NCBI GenBank assembly: GCA_947491225.1
Contig: CANLIE010000004.1
Coordinates: 1-64,000, forward strand
Direction of reading: 5' to 3'
DNA: 64,000 nucleotides
From: an uncultured Cellulophaga sp.
GTDB lineage: Bacteria; Bacteroidota; Bacteroidia; Flavobacteriales; Flavobacteriaceae
This document shows positions 11,242-18,990 of the stretch, one piece after another. Position 1 is the first letter of the stretch. Each line of letters opens with the position of its first letter. Under the pieces are notes generated by a model that was not told where the DNA came from, searched no databases, and saw only the letters and a program-made list of their open reading frames with translations. A program made the position numbers and the translations under genes.

Positions 11242-12705
11242 TTACTTGTTTAAATCAATTAATATTTTTTTTACAATTTTAAAATCATCAAAATCCTCTC
11301 GCATACCATTTATTTCTTGATATGTTTCATGTCCTTTTCCTGCCACAAGAATTATATCCTTGACATTTGCCAATTGACAGGCTGTTTTTATGGCTTGTTT
11401 TCTATTTTCTATTAACAGAACTTTATGTGCATTTTGTGCTTCTACTCCAGACTCTACCTCTGCAATTATTGCTGATGGTGATTCCGATCTGGGATTGTCT
11501 GATGTAAAAATTACCTGACTGCTCATTTCTGAAGCGATATGACCCATAACCGGACGTTTAGACTTGTCTCGGTCGCCACCACACCCCACAACGGTGATGA
11601 CGTTTTCATTTCCTGTCCTCAATGCATTGATAGTATTCAATACATTTTTTAAAGCATCCGGAGTATGGGCATAATCAACAATAGCTATAATTTTTTCTCT
11701 TGATATATAATACTGAAACCTTCCGTCCACGTTTTTTAATTCACTCAAAAGACGTAAGGTTTCCATTCTTTCTAAGCCTAATAATTCTGCAGTGGCATAA
11801 ATTGCCAACATATTGTATGCATTAAATTCACCTATTAAATTAGACCACAGTTCATTATCTCCAATCTTAATCAATTGTCCCCCAAATTGATTTTCTAATA
11901 TTTTCGCTCTAAAATCTGCATAGGTTTTTAATGCATAGGTCTGCTTTCTTGCTTTTGTATTTTGCAACATAACAGCGCCATTTTTATCATCTATATTGGT
12001 CAGTGCAAAAGCAGTTTTAGACAGCCCATCAAAAAGTAATTTTTTAGTATCTCTATATTCTGCAAATGTTTTATGGTAGTCTAAATGATCATGCGATAGA
12101 TTTGTAAATATTGCTCCTTTAAAAACCAACCCTTCTATTCTTTTTTGGTGTATGCCATGCGAGCTAACTTCCATAAAACAGAACTCAACTCCAATATCAC
12201 TCATCTCAGATAGTGATTTATTAATGGTTAAAGCGTCTGGGGTTGTATGTATTGTTGGTATTTGTTTATCATCTATCATTATTTTAATAGTAGACAACAA
12301 ACCGACTTTATAACCTGCCTTTTTAAATAATTGATACAACAAACTACTTATTGTGGTTTTTCCATTTGTACCTGTAACCCCAACCAGTTTTAAATTTTTT
12401 GATGGATTACCATAATAATTAGAAGCCATTATAGCTAATGCTTTATTGCTATTATTTACTTGCACATAGGTAACACCATTAACCAGTTTTTCTGGCATAT
12501 CTTCACAGACTATTGTATTTGCACCAGAGCTTAATGCCAAATCTATGTAATTATGACCATCTACAAGTATACCCTTAATTGCAATAAACAAATCATCTAA
12601 CTGAACCTTTCTAGAATCAAAACATATAGCATTTATCATACTATTAGTAGAACCGTTAACAGCAACAATATTTACACCATACAATATGTCTTTTACTAAC
12701 TTCAT
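11242..12705 (-). CDS. murE: UDP-MurNAc-tripeptide synthetase MurE, diaminopimelate type
   Basis: MurE adds the third residue of the peptide stem. The ATP P-loop is GTNGKTT (112-118). The C-terminal specificity motif reads DNPRSE, the DNPRxE form that goes with meso-diaminopimelate in the known enzymes; lysine enzymes differ here. I infer a meso-DAP cell wall. The 487-residue length is normal. The start overlaps the end of ftsI by 4 bp. Confidence 0.97.
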   Translation of the reverse strand: MKLVKDILYGVNIVAVNGSTNSMINAICFDSRKVQLDDLFIAIKGILVDGHNYIDLALSSGANTIVCEDMPEKLVNGVTYVQVNNSNKALAIMASNYYGNPSKNLKLVGVTGTNGKTTISSLLYQLFKKAGYKVGLLSTIKIMIDDKQIPTIHTTPDALTINKSLSEMSDIGVEFCFMEVSSHGIHQKRIEGLVFKGAIFTNLSHDHLDYHKTFAEYRDTKKLLFDGLSKTAFALTNIDDKNGAVMLQNTKARKQTYALKTYADFRAKILENQFGGQLIKIGDNELWSNLIGEFNAYNMLAIYATAELLGLERMETLRLLSELKNVDGRFQYYISREKIIAIVDYAHTPDALKNVLNTINALRTGNENVITVVGCGGDRDKSKRPVMGHIASEMSSQVIFTSDNPRSESPSAIIAEVESGVEAQNAHKVLLIENRKQAIKTACQLANVKDIILVAGKGHETYQEINGMREDFDDFKIVKKILIDLNK

Positions 12706-14708
12706 GATAACTCCAATGTTATTTTAGACACTCCTTTAACAGCTGTTCCTTGATTAACAGACTGACTTTTAACTTTTCCGTTTCCTTTAACTTCTACTTG
12801 TATTCCTAAATTTTCCAAAAGTGAAATAGCATCCATACCACTCATTCCTTTTACATTAGGAATTGTACTGTGTTGCTTTTGAGCGTTCACATAGTATTTT
12901 TTATACGCTTTATCTAACACTGAACTATCAATCTCTAAGCCTTCTATTATATCTGTTCTTGGTGATGTTGCATATATTTTGTGTGCTACGGATTTAAACA
13001 CGGGACCAGCTACATCTGCTCCATAAATACCTGCTTTTTTATCTGGCTCATGAATTATTACAATACATGAATATTTTGGATTAACAGCAGGAAAATAACC
13101 TGCAAAAGAGGATATGTATTGTAATTTATCAGGATCTTTAGTCACATAATTTTTTTGTGCTGTACCTGTTTTTCCTGCCATAGAAAAATTAGGAGAATAC
13201 AGTCCATTTCCCGTACCCTTTTTACTCTCTACCACACTCTTTAACAAGGCTTGTACCTTTTTAACTGTTTCCTTGGAACAAATAGCATTGTTAATCACTT
13301 CTTTATCAAACTTATGTATCGTTTTATTCCATTCCTTAACTTCTTTTATAAGCCTGGGTCTAACCATTTCTCCATCATTGGCAATAGCATTATAAAAGGT
13401 TAATGTCTGTAATGGTGTTAAAGACACCTCATACCCATGAGACATCCACGCCAATGAAATACCAGACCATCCTTTATCTCCAGGGTATCTTATTACTGGC
13501 TTACCCTCTCCTATTATTGGCAAATCCAAATCCCTGTTTAAATTCATACTCATTAACCTATCTACAAATTTTTCTGGATTTTTTTTATAGCCGTTGTGAA
13601 TTATTTTAGCAAATGCTGTATTTGAAGAATACACGAAAGCATTTCCAAAGGATACTTTTCCATAACCTCCCCATTTTGAATCTCTTACTGTTCTATCGTA
13701 AATTTTCCAACGTCCATTCTCTGTATCAACAACTGTACTTGTATCAACAACCTTATCTTCTAATGCAGCCACCATAGACATAAGCTTAAACGTAGATCCA
13801 GGTTCATGAGATTCTCCCACAGCATAATTTAAACGCTCATAATATGTATTCGCCTTAGTACGCCCTAGATTTGATATTGCCTTTACCTCTCCAGTTGTTA
13901 CCTCCATAACTATAACACATCCATGATCTGCACTATATTTCTCTAACTGCGCCAATAGAGCATGGTGTGCAATGTCTTGTATATTTATGTCTATAGTAGA
14001 AACAACATCATACCCATCTTTGGGTTCAACATCATTATCTAGACCTATAGGCTTCCATTGTCCTTTAGCAATCTTTTGCTTTAACCTTCTTCCTTCTTCT
14101 CCTCGTAAATACGCTCCAAAAGCACCTTCTAAACCTACCCTTGTATAATGCCCTTCTTCATCTACTCTTTCATACCCAACACTACGCTCCGCAATTTTAC
14201 CTAATGGGTGTTCACGAACGGTTTTTTGCTCAACAATGATTCCTCCTCTATTAGGACCTTTTTCAAAAAGAGGGAATTTCTTTATTTTTATATAGTCTGA
14301 ATAATCTAAGTTTCTTGCTATTAATTTGTACCTATTTTTATTAGATCTCGCTGTTCTTAATAACTTTTGATAATAGGATGATGGTTTATGAAGCATTTTA
14401 CTTAAAGCATCTGATAAAGGCTTTACATTTTCGTTAAAGTCTGAATTACGGACTGTAACAGCATCAAAACGAATAGTATACTTAGAAACTGAAGTTGCTA
14501 ATAAACTACCGTCGTCTGATATTAAATTACCACGATTAGGCTCTATAACAAACACTCTTTCTGTACGATCCAATGCCAGTTTTTTGTATTTTTCACCATC
14601 AACCAACTGTATACTCACCAATTTTACAGCAACTGCAATAGCAAACAGGAATAAAAAACCTGCAACTACGTACAAACGGGTCAATATTTTCTTCTCTGTT
14701 GTTGGCAC
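12702..14708 (-). CDS. ftsI: Septal transpeptidase FtsI (PBP3) with PASTA domain
   Basis: FtsI is the class B penicillin-binding protein that cross-links septal peptidoglycan with FtsW. There is one N-terminal membrane anchor (about 11-32), a PBP dimerisation domain, then the transpeptidase domain. All three active-site motifs are present: STFK, SSN and KTG (in AGKTGTAQK). The last ~60 residues form a PASTA domain (from about TIPNVKGMSGMDAISLLE). One terminal PASTA repeat is usual for Bacteroidota FtsI and absent in E. coli. It overlaps murE by 4 bp and its start adjoins the ftsL-like gene. Confidence 0.97.
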   Translation of the reverse strand: MPTTEKKILTRLYVVAGFLFLFAIAVAVKLVSIQLVDGEKYKKLALDRTERVFVIEPNRGNLISDDGSLLATSVSKYTIRFDAVTVRNSDFNENVKPLSDALSKMLHKPSSYYQKLLRTARSNKNRYKLIARNLDYSDYIKIKKFPLFEKGPNRGGIIVEQKTVREHPLGKIAERSVGYERVDEEGHYTRVGLEGAFGAYLRGEEGRRLKQKIAKGQWKPIGLDNDVEPKDGYDVVSTIDINIQDIAHHALLAQLEKYSADHGCVIVMEVTTGEVKAISNLGRTKANTYYERLNYAVGESHEPGSTFKLMSMVAALEDKVVDTSTVVDTENGRWKIYDRTVRDSKWGGYGKVSFGNAFVYSSNTAFAKIIHNGYKKNPEKFVDRLMSMNLNRDLDLPIIGEGKPVIRYPGDKGWSGISLAWMSHGYEVSLTPLQTLTFYNAIANDGEMVRPRLIKEVKEWNKTIHKFDKEVINNAICSKETVKKVQALLKSVVESKKGTGNGLYSPNFSMAGKTGTAQKNYVTKDPDKLQYISSFAGYFPAVNPKYSCIVIIHEPDKKAGIYGADVAGPVFKSVAHKIYATSPRTDIIEGLEIDSSVLDKAYKKYYVNAQKQHSTIPNVKGMSGMDAISLLENLGIQVEVKGNGKVKSQSVNQGTAVKGVSKITLELS

Positions 14709-15025
14709 TATTTGACTGATTTTACTTTTATTTTTTTTGGTGGTGTTTCTGATGGATACAATCCTGACTTTTTAACCTCTTCTACTATTGAAGATTCTAA
14801 TTTTAACTTTTGAACATCTGAACGACCATCTAAAAACTGACTACGCAATTCCTTAACTTCTTCATTTAATGCAGCTATCTTATGCACCTTTCCATCTGCA
14901 CTATGTGCACTGGCAATCATTAAAGCGGCTAAAAAAGCAGCAAAAAGAATAAACATCCAGTTCTTAGGAGCGTCACCACTTACCAAAAACTTACCTTTTA
15001 GTATGTCTAATAGCCTTTTTCTCAC
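14708..15025 (-). CDS. FtsL-like divisome protein
   Basis: This 105-residue protein has a basic cytoplasmic tail, one membrane segment at about residues 24-42 (MFILFAAFLAALMIAS) and a short periplasmic coiled-coil-like segment after it. Length, topology and location between rsmH and ftsI are exactly those of FtsL, whose sequence is poorly conserved. FtsL pairs with FtsB and FtsQ in the divisome. The functional call therefore rests on context. The gene touches its neighbours (2 bp from rsmH, 1 bp overlap with ftsI), so it is surely co-transcribed. Confidence 0.85.
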   Translation of the reverse strand: MRKRLLDILKGKFLVSGDAPKNWMFILFAAFLAALMIASAHSADGKVHKIAALNEEVKELRSQFLDGRSDVQKLKLESSIVEEVKKSGLYPSETPPKKIKVKSVK

Positions 15026-15027
15026 AA

Positions 15028-15933
15028 TTATCTTTTTTCTGCAATTCTTAATTTTGCACTCCTAGCCCTGTTATTACTAGCTATTTCTTCTTTTGATGGC
15101 ATTATTAACCCCCCTACTTTTTTAAAAGGAACATCTATGTTTCCGTAAAAATCCTTTTCTGGTTCCCCATCAAACTGACCTGCTCTTATATATCTTTTCA
15201 CTAACCTATCCTCCAAAGAGTGATAACTAATAAGACTTATTCTTCCTTTTTCATTTAACAAATCAGCAGTCTGTTCTAAAAACTCTTTTATTACCTGTAT
15301 CTCCTGATTTACCTCTATGCGTATTGCTTGATAAATTTGAGCTAAGATTTTATGCTCCTTAAAACTTGGTAAAAATTTACGCAACACCTCTTTTAATTGG
15401 TCTGTAGTCTTAATTACCTGCTCTTCTCTGCTAGCCAAAATTGCACTTGCCATTGCATTTGCATTACGCAAATCTCCATATTGAAACAACACTTTTCTTA
15501 AATCATCATATGAATAATTATTAACTACATCATATGCAGAAACCGTGTTTTTCTTACTCATTCTCATATCCAAATCAGCATCAAAACGAGTAGAAAAACC
15601 TCTATCTGCCTTATCAAACTGATGAGATGAAACTCCAAAATCACCAAGAATTCCATCTACTTTACGAATACCATTAAATTTCAGAAACTGTGCTATATAC
15701 CTAAAGTTTTCATTAATCAACAAAAACCGATCATCATTCAACTCATTTGCTAAAGCATCTTCATCCTGATCAAAAGCTATTAACCTACCCTTTACACCCA
15801 ACCTACTTAAAATCTCTCTAGAGTGCCCACCACCACCAAAGGTGACATCCACATAAATGCCATCTTCTTTTATGTTAAGCCCATCAATAGACTCTCTCAA
15901 CAAAACCGGATTATGATAACTCATCTTCATCAC
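15028..15933 (-). CDS. rsmH: 16S rRNA (cytosine-1402-N4)-methyltransferase
   Basis: RsmH (MraW) is the SAM-dependent N4 methyltransferase for 16S rRNA C1402. The SAM-binding motif is VDVTFGGGGHSREIL near residue 30. Other family landmarks are GDFGVSSHQFDKADRGFS and the C-terminal SYHSLEDRLVKR. The length is 301 aa. The first codons (MMKMSYHNPVLL) offer alternative starts. Homologues generally begin near MSYHNPVLL, so translation from 15924 is possible. It overlaps the end of mraZ by 23 bp. Confidence 0.97.
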   Translation of the reverse strand: MMKMSYHNPVLLRESIDGLNIKEDGIYVDVTFGGGGHSREILSRLGVKGRLIAFDQDEDALANELNDDRFLLINENFRYIAQFLKFNGIRKVDGILGDFGVSSHQFDKADRGFSTRFDADLDMRMSKKNTVSAYDVVNNYSYDDLRKVLFQYGDLRNANAMASAILASREEQVIKTTDQLKEVLRKFLPSFKEHKILAQIYQAIRIEVNQEIQVIKEFLEQTADLLNEKGRISLISYHSLEDRLVKRYIRAGQFDGEPEKDFYGNIDVPFKKVGGLIMPSKEEIASNNRARSAKLRIAEKR

Positions 15934-16375
15934 CTCCCATCACTTCTTCTGCCAAGTCTGCAAAATTTTCTGCATCCTCTTCAATTACTTTTTCATAACT
16001 ATCCTTATCCCAAATCTCAATTATGTTAATTGCAGAACTTAAGACCACGTCCTTTGTTATATTTGCAATTTCTACTAAATTTTTAGGGATTAATAAGCGA
16101 CCTGTAGCATCTAATTCTACTATTTTTACACCAGCAGAAAAACGACGAATAAAGTCATTATTCTTTTTCTTAAAACGATTTTTTTTATTCATCTTCTCCA
16201 TTAGAAGATTCCACTCATCCATAGGATACAACTCTAGACAAGGCTGAAAAACAGAACGTTTTACCACAAAACCTTTATCTAAAACAGAAGCCATCTGACC
16301 TTTAAGAGCCGTAGGCATCATTACCCTACCCTTAACGTCTGCTTTACATTCGTATGTTCCTATAAAATTTACCAT
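15911..16375 (-). CDS. mraZ: Transcriptional regulator MraZ
   Basis: MraZ is the DNA-binding protein that heads the division/cell-wall cluster and regulates its own promoter. The 154-residue product has two tandem SpoVT/AbrB-like beta domains. The first opens with NFIGTYECKADVKGRVMMPTA and the second has the parallel VKIVELDATGRLLIPKNLV. Known MraZ proteins form rings that bind short direct repeats about 10 bp apart. Three such repeats lie just upstream (16423-16447). Confidence 0.97.
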   Translation of the reverse strand: MVNFIGTYECKADVKGRVMMPTALKGQMASVLDKGFVVKRSVFQPCLELYPMDEWNLLMEKMNKKNRFKKKNNDFIRRFSAGVKIVELDATGRLLIPKNLVEIANITKDVVLSSAINIIEIWDKDSYEKVIEEDAENFADLAEEVMGGDEDELS

Positions 16376-16405
16376 TTTAAATTAACTGAATCTTAAAATT
16401 CATAT

Positions 16406-16447
16406 CAAAGATAAAAATAAATACCACAATTTACCACTAAATACCAC
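16406..16447 (-). promoter_or_regulatory. mraZ promoter with three-repeat MraZ operator
   Basis: On the minus strand a TATCTTTG box (16406-16413) matches the Bacteroidota -7 consensus TAnnTTTG. Immediately upstream are three GTGGT direct repeats (forward ACCAC at 16423-16427, 16433-16437, 16443-16447) spaced exactly 10 bp. One helical turn of spacing is the hallmark of MraZ boxes (TGGGN-type repeats in other phyla). I infer autoregulation of the dcw operon. Confidence 0.75.
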
Positions 16448-16539
16448 ATTGTTAATAAGTTTAGCCACAATAACTACAATTTATAGATTAACAGTCTATA
16501 AAACAGGATATAAAGAAGTGGATTAAATATGATTTTAAA

Positions 16540-16585
16540 CCCTAAAAAGAATACTGTATTCTTTTTAGGGAAATGCCTATATTTG
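16540..16585 (+). promoter_or_regulatory. 13-bp hairpin plus promoter for the hydrolase
   Basis: A perfect 13-bp inverted repeat (CCCTAAAAAGAAT, 16540-16552 and 16558-16570, 5-nt loop) is followed by TATATTTG (16578-16585), a match to TAnnTTTG. The box lies 30 bp before the ATG at 16616. It therefore argues that translation begins there and not at the upstream in-frame ATG at 16529, which would be outside the transcript. Confidence 0.6.
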
Positions 16586-16615
16586 CTACCTAATAGCATA
16601 AGAGCTATCCTTTTA

Positions 16616-17380
16616 ATGAAAGAAAAAATTATTACAGAAGGTAAATACAGATATATTGAAATTGGCGAAGGAGAACCAATCATTATCCTACACGGGTTAA
16701 TGGGAGGTTTAAGCAATTTTCAAGGCGTAATGGAATATTTTCCTAAAAAGGGTTATAAGGTTCTTGTTCCTGAGCTTCCTATCTATGATAAACCTCTTTT
16801 AAAAACCACAGTTAAAAGTTTTGCAAAATTTGTTGAAGAATTTATAGAACACAAAGGGTTTAAAAATGTTATCTTGTTAGGCAATTCACTGGGAGGTCAT
16901 ATTGGTTTATTACATACAAAAATGTTTCCTGATACGGTAAAAGCACTTATAATAACAGGGAGTTCTGGTCTTTATGAAAGTGCTATGGGCGATGGATACC
17001 CTAAAAGAGGAGATTATGAATTTATAAAAAAGAAAGCCCAAGATGTATTTTATGACCCTGAAGTAGCCACAAAAGAAATTGTTGATGAAGTCTTTGCTAC
17101 TGTTAATGACCGTATAAAATTAGTAAAAACATTAGCAATTGCCAAGAGTGCAATACGCCATAATATGGCAAAAGATTTGCCTAAAATGCAAACACCAACT
17201 TGTATTATATGGGGAGAAAATGACACTGTAACCCCTCCTAATGTTGCAGATGAATTTCATAAATTATTACCAGATTCTGATTTATTTTGGATTGAAAAAT
17301 GTGGACACGCTCCAATGATGGAACATCCAGATAAATTTAACACCATTTTAAGCAATTGGTTACAAAAACGAAAGTTTTAA
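16616..17380 (+). CDS. Alpha/beta hydrolase
   Basis: This is a 254-residue serine hydrolase of the alpha/beta fold. The oxyanion segment is IILHGLMGG near residue 22 and the nucleophile elbow is GNSLGG. A late aspartate (GENDTVTPP) and histidine (CGHAPMMEHP) complete a plausible catalytic triad. There is no signal peptide, so it should be cytoplasmic. The substrate cannot be told from the sequence. I start it at 16616 because the -7 promoter box at 16578-16585 lies inside the longer reading frame. It is followed after 25 bp by engB. Confidence 0.9.
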   Translation: MKEKIITEGKYRYIEIGEGEPIIILHGLMGGLSNFQGVMEYFPKKGYKVLVPELPIYDKPLLKTTVKSFAKFVEEFIEHKGFKNVILLGNSLGGHIGLLHTKMFPDTVKALIITGSSGLYESAMGDGYPKRGDYEFIKKKAQDVFYDPEVATKEIVDEVFATVNDRIKLVKTLAIAKSAIRHNMAKDLPKMQTPTCIIWGENDTVTPPNVADEFHKLLPDSDLFWIEKCGHAPMMEHPDKFNTILSNWLQKRKF

Positions 17381-17405
17381 ATAGCCCAATATAAAAAACA
17401 AAGTT

Positions 17406-18023
17406 TTGAAAATAAAATCAGCCAATTTTGTAATTAGCAATTCCAATGTGCGTTTATGTCCCAACGAGCTAATTCCGGAATATGCTTTTATTGGCAGGTC
17501 TAATGTTGGAAAATCTTCATTGATAAATATGCTAATGCAAAAAAAAAGCTTAGCTAAAACATCTGGAAGACCTGGAAAAACACAACTAATAAACCATTTT
17601 AAAATAAATGACAACTGGTTCTTAGTTGATTTACCTGGTTATGGATATGCCAGAGTTTCAAAAAAAGAAAAAAAAACATTTCAAAAATATATAACAGATT
17701 ATTTTAAAGAAAGAGAACAATTAGTTTGTGCTTTTGTTTTAGTAGACATTCGCCACGAACCTCAAAATGTGGATTTAGAATTTATGGAATGGATGGGAGA
17801 GAATCAAATTCCATTTGTATTACTATTCACTAAAGCTGATAAATTAAAACCACAAGTAATAACAAAACAAGCAGAGAAATACATTACCGCATTATTATCT
17901 GGTATTTGGGAAGAGGCTCCTCAATACTTTATTACTTCATCATCAAACAATACCGGAAGAGAAGATGTATTAGAATTCATTGATAACATTAATGAACAGT
18001 ACTTTAAAGCGACTAAGAAATAG
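17406..18023 (+). CDS. engB: Ribosome biogenesis GTPase EngB (YsxC/YihA)
   Basis: EngB is an essential small GTPase needed for assembly of the large ribosomal subunit. The motifs are G1 GRSNVGKSS, the RPGKTQ switch region (G2), G3 DLPGYG, G4 TKAD, and G5 around SSNNTG. The 205-residue product begins at a TTG codon. The reading frame is closed by a stop 24 bp upstream and has no ATG before the conserved N-terminus, so TTG is the only workable start. Confidence 0.97.
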   Translation: MKIKSANFVISNSNVRLCPNELIPEYAFIGRSNVGKSSLINMLMQKKSLAKTSGRPGKTQLINHFKINDNWFLVDLPGYGYARVSKKEKKTFQKYITDYFKEREQLVCAFVLVDIRHEPQNVDLEFMEWMGENQIPFVLLFTKADKLKPQVITKQAEKYITALLSGIWEEAPQYFITSSSNNTGREDVLEFIDNINEQYFKATKK

Positions 18024-18540
18024 CTCTACCTGTTTTTTTTATTTTTCAATTTAATTAATTTCTAGTGAACAAATCTAAAGGAGTTATTTTTTGTATTGGA
18101 ATAGAGAAAAATTGTATCAATAATAAACTTTAGTACTGAAATGGTAGTTCTAGATACAAAACTCTTATCAGAATTTTATAGCTGGACAATCTAATGAATT
18201 TCAGATGAATCGAACTCTGGTTTTTACATCTTATAACTGCTGCAAATGACAAACGCTTTGCTTCTTTTTTAATTTAACTGTACCCCTTAGATAAATTCAG
18301 GGTAATTGTTATGCTAAAAAAAGGAAACAATTGTATATATGGTATCTCTTTACTTCATTACAAAATTCTAGTTAAAACCTGAGTTCTATTTAACAAAGCC
18401 ATCAAGATTAAGCCATTCCTGTTTGGTAAAACCAAAAAAAATGTATCGTGACAAGTTTATTAGAATTGTCAAAATAATTTTGACTGATATAAATTTTATT
18501 ATATTACACCTATATTTACAACTAAATAATGATTAATATT
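18024..18540. other. Long intergenic region with repeats
   Basis: No gene is visible in this half kilobase. It contains the second copy of the diverged repeat (about 18128-18246). It also has a degenerate element with the words GATAAATTCAGGGTAAT (about 18289-18306), shared with 32287-32303. Low-complexity AT-rich DNA fills the rest. Confidence 0.6.
18128..18246. repeat. Diverged intergenic repeat, copy 2
   Basis: It aligns with about 191-315 in the same orientation. Neither copy encodes a protein or sits at a recognisable insertion boundary. Confidence 0.6.
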
Positions 18541-18593
18541 TTGTTAATTAGTATAACAATACATGTATTTACCACTTAAAAAGAGTAATTTTG
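18541..18593 (+). promoter_or_regulatory. Candidate operator and promoter of the TonB-receptor unit
   Basis: A dyad TTGTTA-N7-TAACAA occupies 18541-18559. A TAATTTTG box (18586-18593) fits the -7 consensus, but its last base is only 7 bp before the ATG at 18601. The dyad's size and place are what one expects of a Fur/Zur-type operator. The regulator is unknown. Confidence 0.45.
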
Positions 18594-18600
18594 CATTCTT

Positions 18601-18921
18601 ATGAAGCTAAAGGAGTTTTTTTTATTGGTTTTTAGCCTTATATTCACTGGTATCCTTACTTTGGGTTCTCACAATGTACACTCGCTTATTTGCCATTCTT
18701 CTAGTGATAGCGAAACGGCTATTACTCATTGTGAACAATGTGATTTTATCTATGTCAATAATACTACTTCATTTATAAACTTTAATTATTATCAACTAAA
18801 CTTTGTAAATTTATTCAATAATATAAAGTTAGATTTTAACACAAATCACAAAGAACCTACCACACAAAGCCTTTGTGAACTTTATTTTTTTAATAGACCT
18901 CCTCCTCCTTTTTTAGTGTAA
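18601..18921 (+). CDS. Small exported Cys/His protein upstream of a TonB receptor
   Basis: I do not recognise a named family. The 106-residue product begins with a hydrophobic segment (about 5-22) that could be a signal peptide or anchor. Next comes a cluster of His and Cys residues (HNVHSLICHS, then THCEQC) of the kind that can bind metal. The C-terminus ends in a proline run (RPPPPFLV). It directly precedes the receptor gene by 69 bp and was probably transcribed with it. A role in metal sensing or uptake is inference from the ligand-like residues and the neighbour. Confidence 0.65.
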   Translation: MKLKEFFLLVFSLIFTGILTLGSHNVHSLICHSSSDSETAITHCEQCDFIYVNNTTSFINFNYYQLNFVNLFNNIKLDFNTNHKEPTTQSLCELYFFNRPPPPFLV

Positions 18922-18990
18922 ACACTCAATTATTCTATTTTCTTTTTAAACTCAAAAAGAAAATCTGTTTATTTTAAATATTTTTTAAAC

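Noticed and set aside
1008-16375. Missing murF, murB and ddl in the division/cell-wall cluster
   Set aside because: These genes lie elsewhere in many Bacteroidota, so their absence here is ordinary and not a sign of loss.
16474-16716. Minus-strand 80-codon ORF upstream of mraZ
   Set aside because: It overlaps the hydrolase promoter, the perfect hairpin and the hydrolase N-terminus; no start context or family resemblance.
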